Positions 16,484 through 24,100 of a stretch of DNA of 39,084 bases are shown in pieces. A program made the translations under genes and the position numbers. Position 1 is the stretch's first letter. The number at the start of each line of letters is the position of its first letter. This DNA is from Pseudomonadota bacterium. Its GTDB lineage: Bacteria > Myxococcota_A > UBA9042 > GCA-2863065. Below the pieces are notes generated by a model. The model did no database searches. It had not been told where the DNA came from and saw only the letters and a program-made list of their open reading frames with translations. The stretch covers positions 1 to 39,084 of the forward strand of contig SXOO01000272.1 in the NCBI GenBank assembly GCA_005776725.1. The letters run 5' to 3'.

Positions 16484-16676
16484 AGCCGCCTCCAGGTCGT
16501 GGCCGGAGCAGCCAGACACGCGGAACCTCCTTCGGCCTCAACATGCTGGTGAGTATGAGGTGAAGGTCGTGCGGGTCGACCTCAGGAAGGAGGGGCCGTA
16601 GGCGCTCGTATTCCGCGCGCACGTCGGCGATCCAGCGGTCGCGGACCTCCTCAGGAATCGTCGGGGTGCCGCTCAC
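16473..16676 (-). CDS. Small protein of unknown function, partner of the nucleotidyltransferase-like gene
   Basis: 67 residues from a GTG start. An acidic, helical first half (PEEVRDRWIADVRAEYERL) is followed by a short segment with HDLHLIL and a basic, Pro/Gly-rich end. No domain recognised. Its last codons overlap the start and contain the ribosome-binding site of the downstream gene, so the two are translated together. The neighbourhood suggests a two-gene module. Confidence 0.5.
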   Translation of the reverse strand: MSGTPTIPEEVRDRWIADVRAEYERLRPLLPEVDPHDLHLILTSMLRPKEVPRVWLLRPRPGGGFVY

Positions 16677-16776
16677 GCCGTGAAGCCTACCCCTCTGTCT
16701 CCCCGTGCGCCAAGGGCACCAGGGGCTCCTGCCGCGCTCGCCGTTCTAGTGGGCTTCCCGGCCCCATCGGCGGCGC

Positions 16777-18909
16777 TCAGGGGAACGCGAACAAGGGGTG
16801 TGAGTAGCCCATGAGGATCCGATGCTCCCCGTTCACGAGCACCGGGTTGACGGCGCCCGCCGGCCAGTGGATCCGCGCCACGTCCCATAGGTCGAGCGGC
16901 GAGAGACGCACGTTGGCCGCCTCGAACACCAGCGTGGAGTACACGTAGATTCGGACGGTGGCGTACGCGTCGCCGTAGCCGTGGTCTGCCCAGTAGTGCA
17001 CGCCCACGCCATAGGTGGCGTCGTCCTGCGGCTGGTTGAGGTTGAGGTTCTCGGGGCCGGCGCCGTCTGTGTCGTCGCGGTCGAGGCCAGGGTCGTCGTC
17101 CACGGTGGGGTCGAACGAGGCCCACTCGGGCTTCGCGTTGTACCAAAAGCAGTCGAAGGGCTGGGCGAACCACGGGTCCTCCTGGCCGTCGCCGTCGCCG
17201 TCGTAGCCCGACCACGCGTACTTCAAGTGCACGAAGTGGAGATCGAGGTCGGAGCCGGCCTCGGCGCCCTCATCGGTCTCGTCGGGGTCGCCCGGCGTGT
17301 GCCAGAGCAGCTCCACGTGCAGCGCCTCGTCGGGGATCACCAGCACCACCTGCTCCCACGGAAGGCACGACGACACGCCGTTCTCGTCCCACACGTCGAG
17401 GCGGAAGACGTAGGTGCCCGCCACGTTGACCTCGAAGACGGGGTTGGGGAACGACGCCGACGGGAGGAAGGTGGACGCCGAGCCCGGCGGCTGCTCCACG
17501 CTCCACAGGCGCTTCACGATCTCGCCGGCCACGGCCGAGCTGCCGGCGGAGCTGAGGTGGAGCGCGGTCTGCGGGATCACCTGCTCGCCCTCAGCGATGC
17601 TTCCCACGGCCGTGGGGCAGAGCGTGGTGGAGCCCAGCCCGCTCACGGGCACCTCCACCGTGGGCTCGAAAGCGTCGCTGTCTACCACGAGCACTGCCGT
17701 GTCGAACGTGGGCTTTCCGTCGCCCCCGAGGGGGCTCTCCACGGGCGGCGTGTAGGTCACGCGAACCTCCGCGCGCTCGCCGGGCGGCAGCCGCAGCGGC
17801 GCCTCTGGGCTCGGGAGCACGCCGCCGGGGAGCGACTCGGCGTCTAGCGCGAAGGCGCCGACGGTGTCGCCCGTGAGCTGGAGCGCGGTGATCTCGAGCT
17901 CGCGGGAGCCGCACGACCGCAGCTGCACCGGGAGGCTCGCCCGTTGGCCCACCAGCTTGGCGCCGAACTGGACCGCGCCGGGCACCACCTCGAGGCACGG
18001 CTGATTCGCGTTGCCCACGAGCTCGGCGCCGGCCTCGCCCACTCCGTCGTTGGTCTCGAAGACCACGCGGCCCTTGGCCGGCAACGCGGTGTCGGGCGCA
18101 AAGCGCACGGCGAAGGCAGTGGACTTCCCGGGCGCCAGCCGGAGGACTGGATCCAGCGCGTGCCGCTCTTCCCCTCCAGGGAGCCAGTCGCCTCCTTCCG
18201 AACGCCAGCCCGCGCCGTCGTGGCTGAGCGAGAACCCGGGATGGACCTCCTCGAGGCGGACGGCGCGGACCTCCAGCGTGGCGGAGCCCGTGTTGGTGAC
18301 GCGCAGCTCCCGCGAGGCCGTGGTGCCGGCCGCGACCGACGCGAACTCAACCACCGCGGGCGTGACCAGCGCCACCGGCGTGGCGTCGCCCACCACCACC
18401 GGCACAGCCACGACCCGCTCGGCGTCGCGCACGTTCGCGCACGACACCACGACGGTCGCGACTCCTGCCGGACGCGGCTCCTGACGCACGTACCGGACCA
18501 CCACCTCCAGCGTTTCGCCGGCCAGGAGCCGCACGTCGCGGGCTACGCCGTCCACGATCGCTGGCTGAGCGTCACCAACGCCGATCGAGGCGAGCTGGAA
18601 CGCCCCCGCGCCGTCCCCCTCGAGTGTCACCTCGCGCACCACGAGCTCCCCGTGCGAGGACGCGTTCCGCACCGTGAGCGTGCGATCCACGGCGCCCCCC
18701 ACGGGGGCATCTCCCACCTCGAAGATGAGGGCGGGCGGCGACTCCAGCGTGGCCACGGGAGTGCCATGGACGAACAGCTGCAGCTGCCCCAGCGCCGACG
18801 TCTCGAAGCCGCCCCCACCAGCGCTGCAGCCGCTAAACGCCAGAAGCCAATACACGCCCCAGCCGCGCGCGCTCCGCGCGGATCTCTCCGTACCGATGCG
18901 ATCACACAT
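16777..18909 (-). CDS. Choice-of-anchor-D (ASPM/SPD-2/Hydin-type) lipoprotein
   Basis: 710 residues from ATG at 18909, which has GGAGG seven bases upstream. The frame is open further, but that part is not signal-like. A basic start and hydrophobic stretch end in SGC, a lipobox. Three or four Ig-like beta domains of the ASPM-SPD-2-Hydin type follow; their signature appears as ASRELRVTNTGSATLEV and ASLPVQLRSCGSRELEI. A PKD-like domain comes near residues 460-545. The C-terminal 160 residues carry an Asp-rich, Trp-rich domain (LDLHFVH, DCFWYNAKPEWAS, DRDDTDGAGPE) common next to such domains in myxobacterial secreted proteins. Probably an adhesive or structural surface lipoprotein, possibly calcium-binding at the Asp-rich loops. 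Role inferred, family confident. Confidence 0.8.
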   Translation of the reverse strand: MCDRIGTERSARSARGWGVYWLLAFSGCSAGGGGFETSALGQLQLFVHGTPVATLESPPALIFEVGDAPVGGAVDRTLTVRNASSHGELVVREVTLEGDGAGAFQLASIGVGDAQPAIVDGVARDVRLLAGETLEVVVRYVRQEPRPAGVATVVVSCANVRDAERVVAVPVVVGDATPVALVTPAVVEFASVAAGTTASRELRVTNTGSATLEVRAVRLEEVHPGFSLSHDGAGWRSEGGDWLPGGEERHALDPVLRLAPGKSTAFAVRFAPDTALPAKGRVVFETNDGVGEAGAELVGNANQPCLEVVPGAVQFGAKLVGQRASLPVQLRSCGSRELEITALQLTGDTVGAFALDAESLPGGVLPSPEAPLRLPPGERAEVRVTYTPPVESPLGGDGKPTFDTAVLVVDSDAFEPTVEVPVSGLGSTTLCPTAVGSIAEGEQVIPQTALHLSSAGSSAVAGEIVKRLWSVEQPPGSASTFLPSASFPNPVFEVNVAGTYVFRLDVWDENGVSSCLPWEQVVLVIPDEALHVELLWHTPGDPDETDEGAEAGSDLDLHFVHLKYAWSGYDGDGDGQEDPWFAQPFDCFWYNAKPEWASFDPTVDDDPGLDRDDTDGAGPENLNLNQPQDDATYGVGVHYWADHGYGDAYATVRIYVYSTLVFEAANVRLSPLDLWDVARIHWPAGAVNPVLVNGEHRILMGYSHPLFAFP

Positions 18910-18940
18910 CACGAACCCTCCAGCACATTGTGTTTGTAGC

Positions 18941-18952
18941 GAGCGCGCGCTC
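18941..18952. promoter_or_regulatory. Perfect 12-bp palindrome upstream of the lipoprotein gene
   Basis: GAGCGCGCGCTC lies 32 bases before the ATG of the choice-of-anchor-D lipoprotein. The placement suits an operator. In DNA this GC-rich such palindromes also arise by chance. Confidence 0.25.
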
Positions 18953-19135
18953 CGACAAGGCACTTGGGCGGACGCTGGCGGTTCCGTCACGTGGCGGAGC
19001 TGGGCACCGACGTCCGGAAGCGCAGCGAGGACTAGTACAGCTCAGCGCTGGGTGGTGACGGTACGAGCGGTCGGGGGCGCGCCGCGACGGATCAGCCGCG
19101 CGCTTCGCGCAGCCCGCGCGGAGCTGGCAGCGTGG

Positions 19136-20014
19136 CTAGCGCTCGTCCGTGGGCGCGACCTCGAGCACAGCCCCGAGGGGCGCGGCCGTGCGAAGCGCCC
19201 GGGCGCCATCCTCGTCCTCGACCTCGTGCTCGTGGCCCCAATCGGGCTCCTCGACGGCGAGCGCGGTAGGGAGGTCCGGCCGGATCGGGTCCAGGTCGAA
19301 GTGCAGGTGGTTCTTGTGGGAGGCGTCGCTGTCTGGCGTGAGCAGGTTCTCGAATACCCGCCGCTCGCGCAGGGTCTGGACCAGGGCCAGCAGGAACGCA
19401 GACGCCCGTTGGCTGCGCGCGGTGCGACCCGGCTGCCAATGCCCTTCGATGTCGATCTGCCCGAAGCCGTCGACGACGAAGCCACGGATGTCGACGGCGC
19501 CGCCGAACGCGTGCTGGCTCTGCACGGAGCGGTTGTCTCTGAGGGAGCGGCACTGGTAGGCGCCGAGCATCAACACGGTGCGGAGCCGCGCTTTCTTGCC
19601 GAAGTGGGCGCGGACCACGTCGTTGGCCACCTCCTCGAAGCGCGCCATGGCGGCCGCCATACGGCAATTGAGGAGCATGTAGGTGGAGTAACGGACGCCG
19701 GCCGGGCCGTGGACGTAATGGACGGCCTGGGGCACGTGACACATCGAGCGGCCGTTCTTGGTGCGCTCGGGCTCGGTGGCGACGGCGCGATACTCTTTGA
19801 CGCCCGCAGCGGCGAGCAAGGCCGGGCAGTTGGTGACCGCGTGCGCGTTCCAGGGGAGCTCGGGAGCAGCGGGGGCCCCAGCGAGGTGCGCCGCGTCCTG
19901 GACCCCACGCTCTCCCGCGGATGCGGGCGCAGGTGGCCCTTCTGAGGCCATTAGTAGCGCTGCGAACGAGATGAGCACGGCCGCGACCCTAACCGGGTCG
20001 CCCGCGCGGCTCAA
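19136..20014 (-). CDS. Extensin-like C-terminal (M15-fold) secreted protein
   Basis: 292 residues from TTG at 20014 (GTG at 19978 is an alternative). A hydrophobic N-terminal segment serves as export signal. The extensin-like-C domain runs from about residue 60 to 245: Cys63, Cys92, Cys117 and Cys155 are likely disulfide partners. The peptidase-M15-type zinc ligands appear as His168 and Asp175 in SQHAFGGAVDI and His236/His238 in HKNHLHFD. The fold is that of D,D-/L,D-carboxypeptidases, so a cell-wall peptide substrate is likely but not shown. The tail is acidic (about 250-292). It is transcribed away from the lipoprotein/GT-C pair. Confidence 0.8.
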   Translation of the reverse strand: MSRAGDPVRVAAVLISFAALLMASEGPPAPASAGERGVQDAAHLAGAPAAPELPWNAHAVTNCPALLAAAGVKEYRAVATEPERTKNGRSMCHVPQAVHYVHGPAGVRYSTYMLLNCRMAAAMARFEEVANDVVRAHFGKKARLRTVLMLGAYQCRSLRDNRSVQSQHAFGGAVDIRGFVVDGFGQIDIEGHWQPGRTARSQRASAFLLALVQTLRERRVFENLLTPDSDASHKNHLHFDLDPIRPDLPTALAVEEPDWGHEHEVEDEDGARALRTAAPLGAVLEVAPTDER

Positions 20015-20038
20015 CCCAGAAGCACCTCTGTCGCTGAG

Positions 20039-20047
20039 TTATCCACA
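20039..20047 (+). promoter_or_regulatory. Perfect DnaA box
   Basis: TTATCCACA matches the highest-affinity DnaA-binding sequence exactly. It stands alone in the 126-base region between the divergent extensin-like and lipoprotein genes. Its complement also contains a -10-like GGATAA, so binding could affect the extensin-like gene. There is no cluster of boxes and no AT-rich stretch, so this is not an origin. Confidence 0.5.
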
Positions 20048-20104
20048 GGTTTAGCTCCCGGCCGCACCGGCCCGAGCACGGGCTTTGCACCCGGAGCCGC
20101 TGGT

Positions 20105-20133
20105 TTGACGGCGCCCTATCGAGCCCCCAAAGT
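20105..20133 (+). promoter_or_regulatory. Weak candidate promoter of the lipoprotein/GT-C pair
   Basis: TTGACG (20105-20110), 17 bases, then CAAAGT (20128-20133). The -35 is good, the -10 poor (three of six). The box ends seven bases before the ATG at 20141, the same near-leaderless spacing as two better promoters in this window. Confidence 0.3.
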
Positions 20134-20140
20134 GGCCTCG

Positions 20141-20878
20141 ATGCGGTGGTTCATCCTCCTTGTCGTGGCCTGCTCGGAGGTCCCGGCGGCGCCCCCGGCC
20201 GCTGCGCCGCCCGAGGCTCCGGGGCGTTTCCTCGAGACGCCGGCCGGAACCCCGCCAGCCCCTCTGCCGGCACAGGCCGTCCAGCTCCACGTCACCACGT
20301 CGGCTGCCCCGGCAGCGTCCCTGGATGCTGCGCGCGCGGTCTTCGGGCCAGAGCGCGTGAAGGCCACGCCCGGGGGCTTCCTGGCGGCGCCGGCGTCGCT
20401 CGACCCAGACAGCCTGGCCCGCGTCGCGGCCACCGGAGCGCGCGGGAACGTGGTCTTCTGGTACCCGCTCCGCACCGTCCGTGACCGTCTCTACGGGGGT
20501 GGAACGGCTGGCCTCTGGAGCGGGATCCTCGCGGCCCGCGACGGCCTCGCGCCCCCGAAAGGAGCCGTGCGCTTCGGAGGGACGCCGCGGCTGCTCGGCT
20601 TCGCGGTCTCCACGGTGGACAGGCCGCTCCTCGCCGAGAGCGGCGGCGCAGGCCTCGGCGAGCCCGCCACCCGGGTGCGCCGTCACGAGGAGGCGCCGCT
20701 CGAGCTGACCGGCCCCAACGGGCAGGCGGTGGACCTGGTGCTCGTGGGCGATCGCCTGGAGGGAGCGCCCTTCGAGCGGGCGATCGAGTCGCTCACGCGG
20801 GTCGGTAACCAGGGCGGCCAGGTCTGGGTCGTTGTGGTCCTCGCGCTGGCCGAGCCACACGTCCCCGCGAAGTTCTGA
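20141..20878 (+). CDS. Putative lipoprotein of unknown function
   Basis: 245 residues from ATG at 20141; an upstream in-frame TTG would only lengthen the basic start. A very short signal (MRWFILLVVAC) places Cys11 as the lipidation site. A Pro/Ala-rich linker runs to about residue 45. The rest is a mixed alpha/beta region without a recognised domain. It contains RVKATPGGFLAAP, LARVAATGARGNVVFWYPL and a C-terminal hydrophobic strand (GGQVWVVVVLALAEP). The next gene, a membrane glycosyltransferase-like protein, starts at the very next base after the stop, so the two are co-translated and probably work together in the envelope. Confidence 0.65.
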   Translation: MRWFILLVVACSEVPAAPPAAAPPEAPGRFLETPAGTPPAPLPAQAVQLHVTTSAAPAASLDAARAVFGPERVKATPGGFLAAPASLDPDSLARVAATGARGNVVFWYPLRTVRDRLYGGGTAGLWSGILAARDGLAPPKGAVRFGGTPRLLGFAVSTVDRPLLAESGGAGLGEPATRVRRHEEAPLELTGPNGQAVDLVLVGDRLEGAPFERAIESLTRVGNQGGQVWVVVVLALAEPHVPAKF

Positions 20879-22339
20879 GTGCGCCTGGCCGACCGTCTGG
20901 CCCTCGGCGTCGCGCTGCTCCTCGGGGTCCTCTCCGTCGTGATCAGCGACCCGGAGCGGGGCGCGTGGCTCTTCCGCGGGGTCTTCGTTCAAGACGCCGA
21001 CGAGGTGATCCGCGCCTGGTACGGACGGTGCGCGTTCGACAACCCGCAGATCATCCCGTTCAGCCACTTGTCCATGCCGGGCTGGACCTTCGTCCTGGCG
21101 CTGGGCGAGGCCGTGGCGCGCGCCCTGGGGCTACCCCTGACGCTCATGGGGCGCCTGACGACGGTCGTGTTCTTCTGGGCGGCGCTACGCCACGCCGCCG
21201 CCTGGCTCCGCGCCGTGGGGGCCTCGGAGAGCCGCGCGGCGCTCGCGGTGGCCGTGCTCGCGACCTCCCCGGGCGTCTTCCTCATGGCGCTCACGGTGTA
21301 CCCTGAGATCGCCCTCCTCGCGCTGACGCTGGGCGGCCTCCGCTACCTGGCCGAGGGACGCCCGCTCGCTGCAGCGCTCACGCTCGGCTGGGCGCCGCTC
21401 GTCCGCTGGGAGGGTGCGCTCCTCCTCGGCCTGCTCCTCCTGGTCCTGTTCGTTCAGCGAGCGCCGTGGACCGCCCGGCTCGCCGCCCTGGGGCCCTACC
21501 TCGTCTATCTCGCCAGTGTGGCCTGGCGCTTCGGTAACCCGTGGACGCCGCTGGCGTGGCGGACGACCAAAGCGATGGGCGCCTGGCGGCTCTGGAACCC
21601 CGACCTCGCGCCAGGCGCACTCTCCGAAGCGCTCGTGCACCTCGCGACGCTCTTCAGCCCCCTGTTGCTGGTGGGCGCGCTGCCGTGGGTGCCTTGGATC
21701 CTGGGCCGCTGTCTGTCGCGTGCGCCTCTTGCACTCCGCAACCGCCGCCAACTGCCGCTAGCGTTGGCGTACGCGGGGCTCACAGTCACGCTGTTCTCCA
21801 TTCAGCACGACTACATGGTCTACCCGCTCCGGGTCTTCGCGGTGCCCGCGGCGCTGGGCGCTGTGCTCTGGCTGGCCCAGCCGGGCCGCGTGGTGCCGGT
21901 GGTGGTTGTGCTGGCCGCTGCTTTCACCACCGGGACGGGGTGGCGCTTCGTGGCAGACCGGCAATTGCCGGAGCCGGGGGCGGGGCTCGAGACGCTGGGC
22001 TTCCACACCTTCGTGCGCCACGCCGACGCGACGCCGCTGCTCACGCGCCTGGTAGAGGAGCGCCAGGGGTGGCTGCTGGTGAACCACATGAACGCCAACC
22101 TCCTGCGGGCCGACGACGACTGTCGGCTGCTGGAACGCGACCTCTGGATCGGCGGCCCCGACCTGTCGCTATCGCGAGACTTTCGGCCCACCTTCGGCAC
22201 GCCGCCCGGTCCAGGCCAGATCGTCTTTCACGCGCTGCCCTTCGGTGTGAACCACTGTGTCGCCGAGTCGGCCACCCACGTCCCCGGGCAGTCGGTCTTC
22301 CGCTGCCCCGACGGAGCAACTCCCACGTCAGCGCCGTAG
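20879..22339 (+). CDS. Polytopic GT-C-type glycosyltransferase-like membrane protein
   Basis: 486 residues from a GTG directly after the previous stop. About ten hydrophobic helices lie between residues 5 and 370. The first outer loop carries an acidic pair in VQDADEVIRAWYG, where GT-C enzymes (PMT/ArnT group) keep their catalytic Asp/Glu. Other loops hold TVYPEIALLA and VRWEGALLLG, reminiscent of GT-C helices. The C-terminal 120 residues form a soluble, Cys-containing domain (NLLRADDDCRLLERD, VNHCVAES). GT-C enzymes transfer sugars from polyprenyl-phosphate donors at the outer face of the inner membrane; donor and acceptor are unknown here. The upstream lipoprotein may be a partner. Confidence 0.65.
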   Translation: MRLADRLALGVALLLGVLSVVISDPERGAWLFRGVFVQDADEVIRAWYGRCAFDNPQIIPFSHLSMPGWTFVLALGEAVARALGLPLTLMGRLTTVVFFWAALRHAAAWLRAVGASESRAALAVAVLATSPGVFLMALTVYPEIALLALTLGGLRYLAEGRPLAAALTLGWAPLVRWEGALLLGLLLLVLFVQRAPWTARLAALGPYLVYLASVAWRFGNPWTPLAWRTTKAMGAWRLWNPDLAPGALSEALVHLATLFSPLLLVGALPWVPWILGRCLSRAPLALRNRRQLPLALAYAGLTVTLFSIQHDYMVYPLRVFAVPAALGAVLWLAQPGRVVPVVVVLAAAFTTGTGWRFVADRQLPEPGAGLETLGFHTFVRHADATPLLTRLVEERQGWLLVNHMNANLLRADDDCRLLERDLWIGGPDLSLSRDFRPTFGTPPGPGQIVFHALPFGVNHCVAESATHVPGQSVFRCPDGATPTSAP

Positions 22340-22501
22340 CTGCTGGACGAATCCACCCCCGGCAAGGGCGCGACCGGGTCGGCGGCGCCGTTGGGACCAC
22401 TGGCCCAACCTTCGACGTTCGCGGGCGGGCGGTGTACGGTCGCGGCGACGGAACCGCGCCCGAACAGGAGCGGTAGGACTGCCTGTGTTGGAGCCGCACC
22501 C

Positions 22502-24082
22502 ATGAATCACGCTGACCTCGGAGGCAAGGGCCGCATCAAGGTCCTCTTCCTCCGTCCACCCCGCCATTACTGGCCCATCCTCAACGAGTCAGACAACTTC
22601 CTGCTGCCTCTGGGTTATCCGTCGTTGGCGGCGTACGTGCGGCGAGAGATCCCCGAGGCCCAGGTAGAGATCCTGGACTGCTGCCCCCACAAGATCGGCT
22701 GGCAGTCCCTGCGGCGCGAGCTCGAGGTGCGGAAGCCGGACGTCGTCTGTATCGGCGAGAAGGTCTGCTACATCCACGAGGCCTTCCGAGGCTTCCGGAT
22801 GGTGAAAGAGGTATTGCCGGAGTGCGTGACGATCACGGGCGGACACTTCGCGTCGCACCTCCCGCAATACGCCCTCGATCAGTGCCCGGCGATCGACTAC
22901 TGCATCCGCTATGAGGGCGAGGAGCCGCTGGCGGATCTGCTGCGTGCGCTGCTCGATGGCAAGTCGCTCGGGAAGGTGAACAACCTCGTCTACAAAGACT
23001 GCGGGCGGCACATCGAGACCGCGATCGGCCCCAACATCGAGGACCTGGACCTGCTGCCCGTCCCCGCGTACGACCTCGCGAACCTCGAGGCGTACTCGCC
23101 CTTCGGCCTCTTGTGGCCCAAGGCCACCACGATCCAGCGCTCGCGCGGGTGCGTAGACACCTGCAAGTTCTGCTCGTGGATCGCGGTTGAAGCGAAGCAC
23201 AAGCGCCAGGCGGACGGCTCGGTGGTTCACCGGCCCAACTACCGCTCTAAGTCCGTAGAGCGCGTCGTCTACGAGACCGAGCTGCTCTACGAGAAGTACG
23301 GGGTGCGGTACCTCTTCTGGGTGGACGCCACCTGGAACGTGGACAGCGACTGGCTCGGTGAGTACTGCGAGGAGATCCTGCGCCGCAACTACAAGCTGGG
23401 ATGGTGGGCCTTCACCCGCCTCGACCAGATGTTGCAGCAGGAGAAGGACGGCGTGTTCCAGCTGATGGTGCGCGCTGGCCTCCGGCACGTGCTCGTCGGC
23501 GTCGAGCGACCGGCCGAGTCGGGCCTCGGCTGGCTCAACAAACACGGCTACGGGTACGACGTCTGCAAGAAGGCCTTCGGCATCATGAAGGACAAGTACC
23601 CGCAGGTCTTCCGCCAGGGCACGTTCATCACGGGGATCCGCAGCGACACCGAGGAGTCGATCAAGAACCTCCTCACGTACGCGCACGAGATCGACGTGGA
23701 CTTCGCAGCCTTCCACCCCATGACGCCCTTCCCCGGGACCCCGCTCTACGAGGAGGCCGTCCGGTCGGGCTGGATCGAGGAGACCGACTTCGCGAAGTTC
23801 GACATGTTCGTGCCCGTGATGCCCACGGAGAGCCTCTCGCGAGAAGAGGTGGCCAAGTGGACCACGTGGTGCCAGCAGAACTTCGTGGCCAAGAAGCCGC
23901 TCCGGTACGCGTCCCGGATGTTCTCCGGCGAGTCCATCCGGCGCCGGCTGCACTGGTGGTTCTTCTTGTCCATCGGCCGCGTGCTCGCGAACCAGGCCAT
24001 GATGCATTACCAGGGCGAGCAGGTCTTCGAGGGCTTCGGCGGCGTGAACAAGCTCTGGAAGCCGGCCTGGTACGACGCCTAG
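22502..24082 (+). CDS. Cobalamin-binding-type radical SAM protein
   Basis: 526 residues from ATG at 22502, with GGAG about nine bases upstream. Residues 10-150 look like the B12-binding Rossmann domain of this class (IKVLFLRPP, LLPLGYPSLAAYV, TITGGHFASHLP, IRYEGEEPLADLL), without the Asp-x-His-x-x-Gly that would give a base-off His ligand. The radical SAM core begins with RGCVDTCKFC: Cys217, Cys221 and Cys224 bind the [4Fe-4S] cluster. The barrel continues to about 430 (HVLVGVERPAESG, PFPGTPLYEEAV). The C-terminal 90 residues are rich in Trp/Phe/Arg. Relatives methylate unactivated carbons or act in cyclisation, hopanoid and natural-product pathways. The substrate cannot be read here. It stands alone and converges on the microcompartment-type operon. 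Confidence 0.85.
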   Translation: MNHADLGGKGRIKVLFLRPPRHYWPILNESDNFLLPLGYPSLAAYVRREIPEAQVEILDCCPHKIGWQSLRRELEVRKPDVVCIGEKVCYIHEAFRGFRMVKEVLPECVTITGGHFASHLPQYALDQCPAIDYCIRYEGEEPLADLLRALLDGKSLGKVNNLVYKDCGRHIETAIGPNIEDLDLLPVPAYDLANLEAYSPFGLLWPKATTIQRSRGCVDTCKFCSWIAVEAKHKRQADGSVVHRPNYRSKSVERVVYETELLYEKYGVRYLFWVDATWNVDSDWLGEYCEEILRRNYKLGWWAFTRLDQMLQQEKDGVFQLMVRAGLRHVLVGVERPAESGLGWLNKHGYGYDVCKKAFGIMKDKYPQVFRQGTFITGIRSDTEESIKNLLTYAHEIDVDFAAFHPMTPFPGTPLYEEAVRSGWIEETDFAKFDMFVPVMPTESLSREEVAKWTTWCQQNFVAKKPLRYASRMFSGESIRRRLHWWFFLSIGRVLANQAMMHYQGEQVFEGFGGVNKLWKPAWYDA

Positions 24083-24100
24083 GGCAGCCCGGGCGGTCGC

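Noticed and set aside
19096..19121. CCGCGCG...CGCGCGG hairpin after the extensin-like gene as terminator
   Set aside because: No T-run follows on the minus strand, and such GC stems are common here.
20015..20140. Replication origin
   Set aside because: Only one DnaA box, no AT-rich unwinding region, and neither dnaA, dnaN nor gidA is near.
22390..22409. GTTGGG...CCCAAC hairpin after the GT-C gene as terminator
   Set aside because: Six-base stem with an 8-base loop and no T-run; too weak to call.
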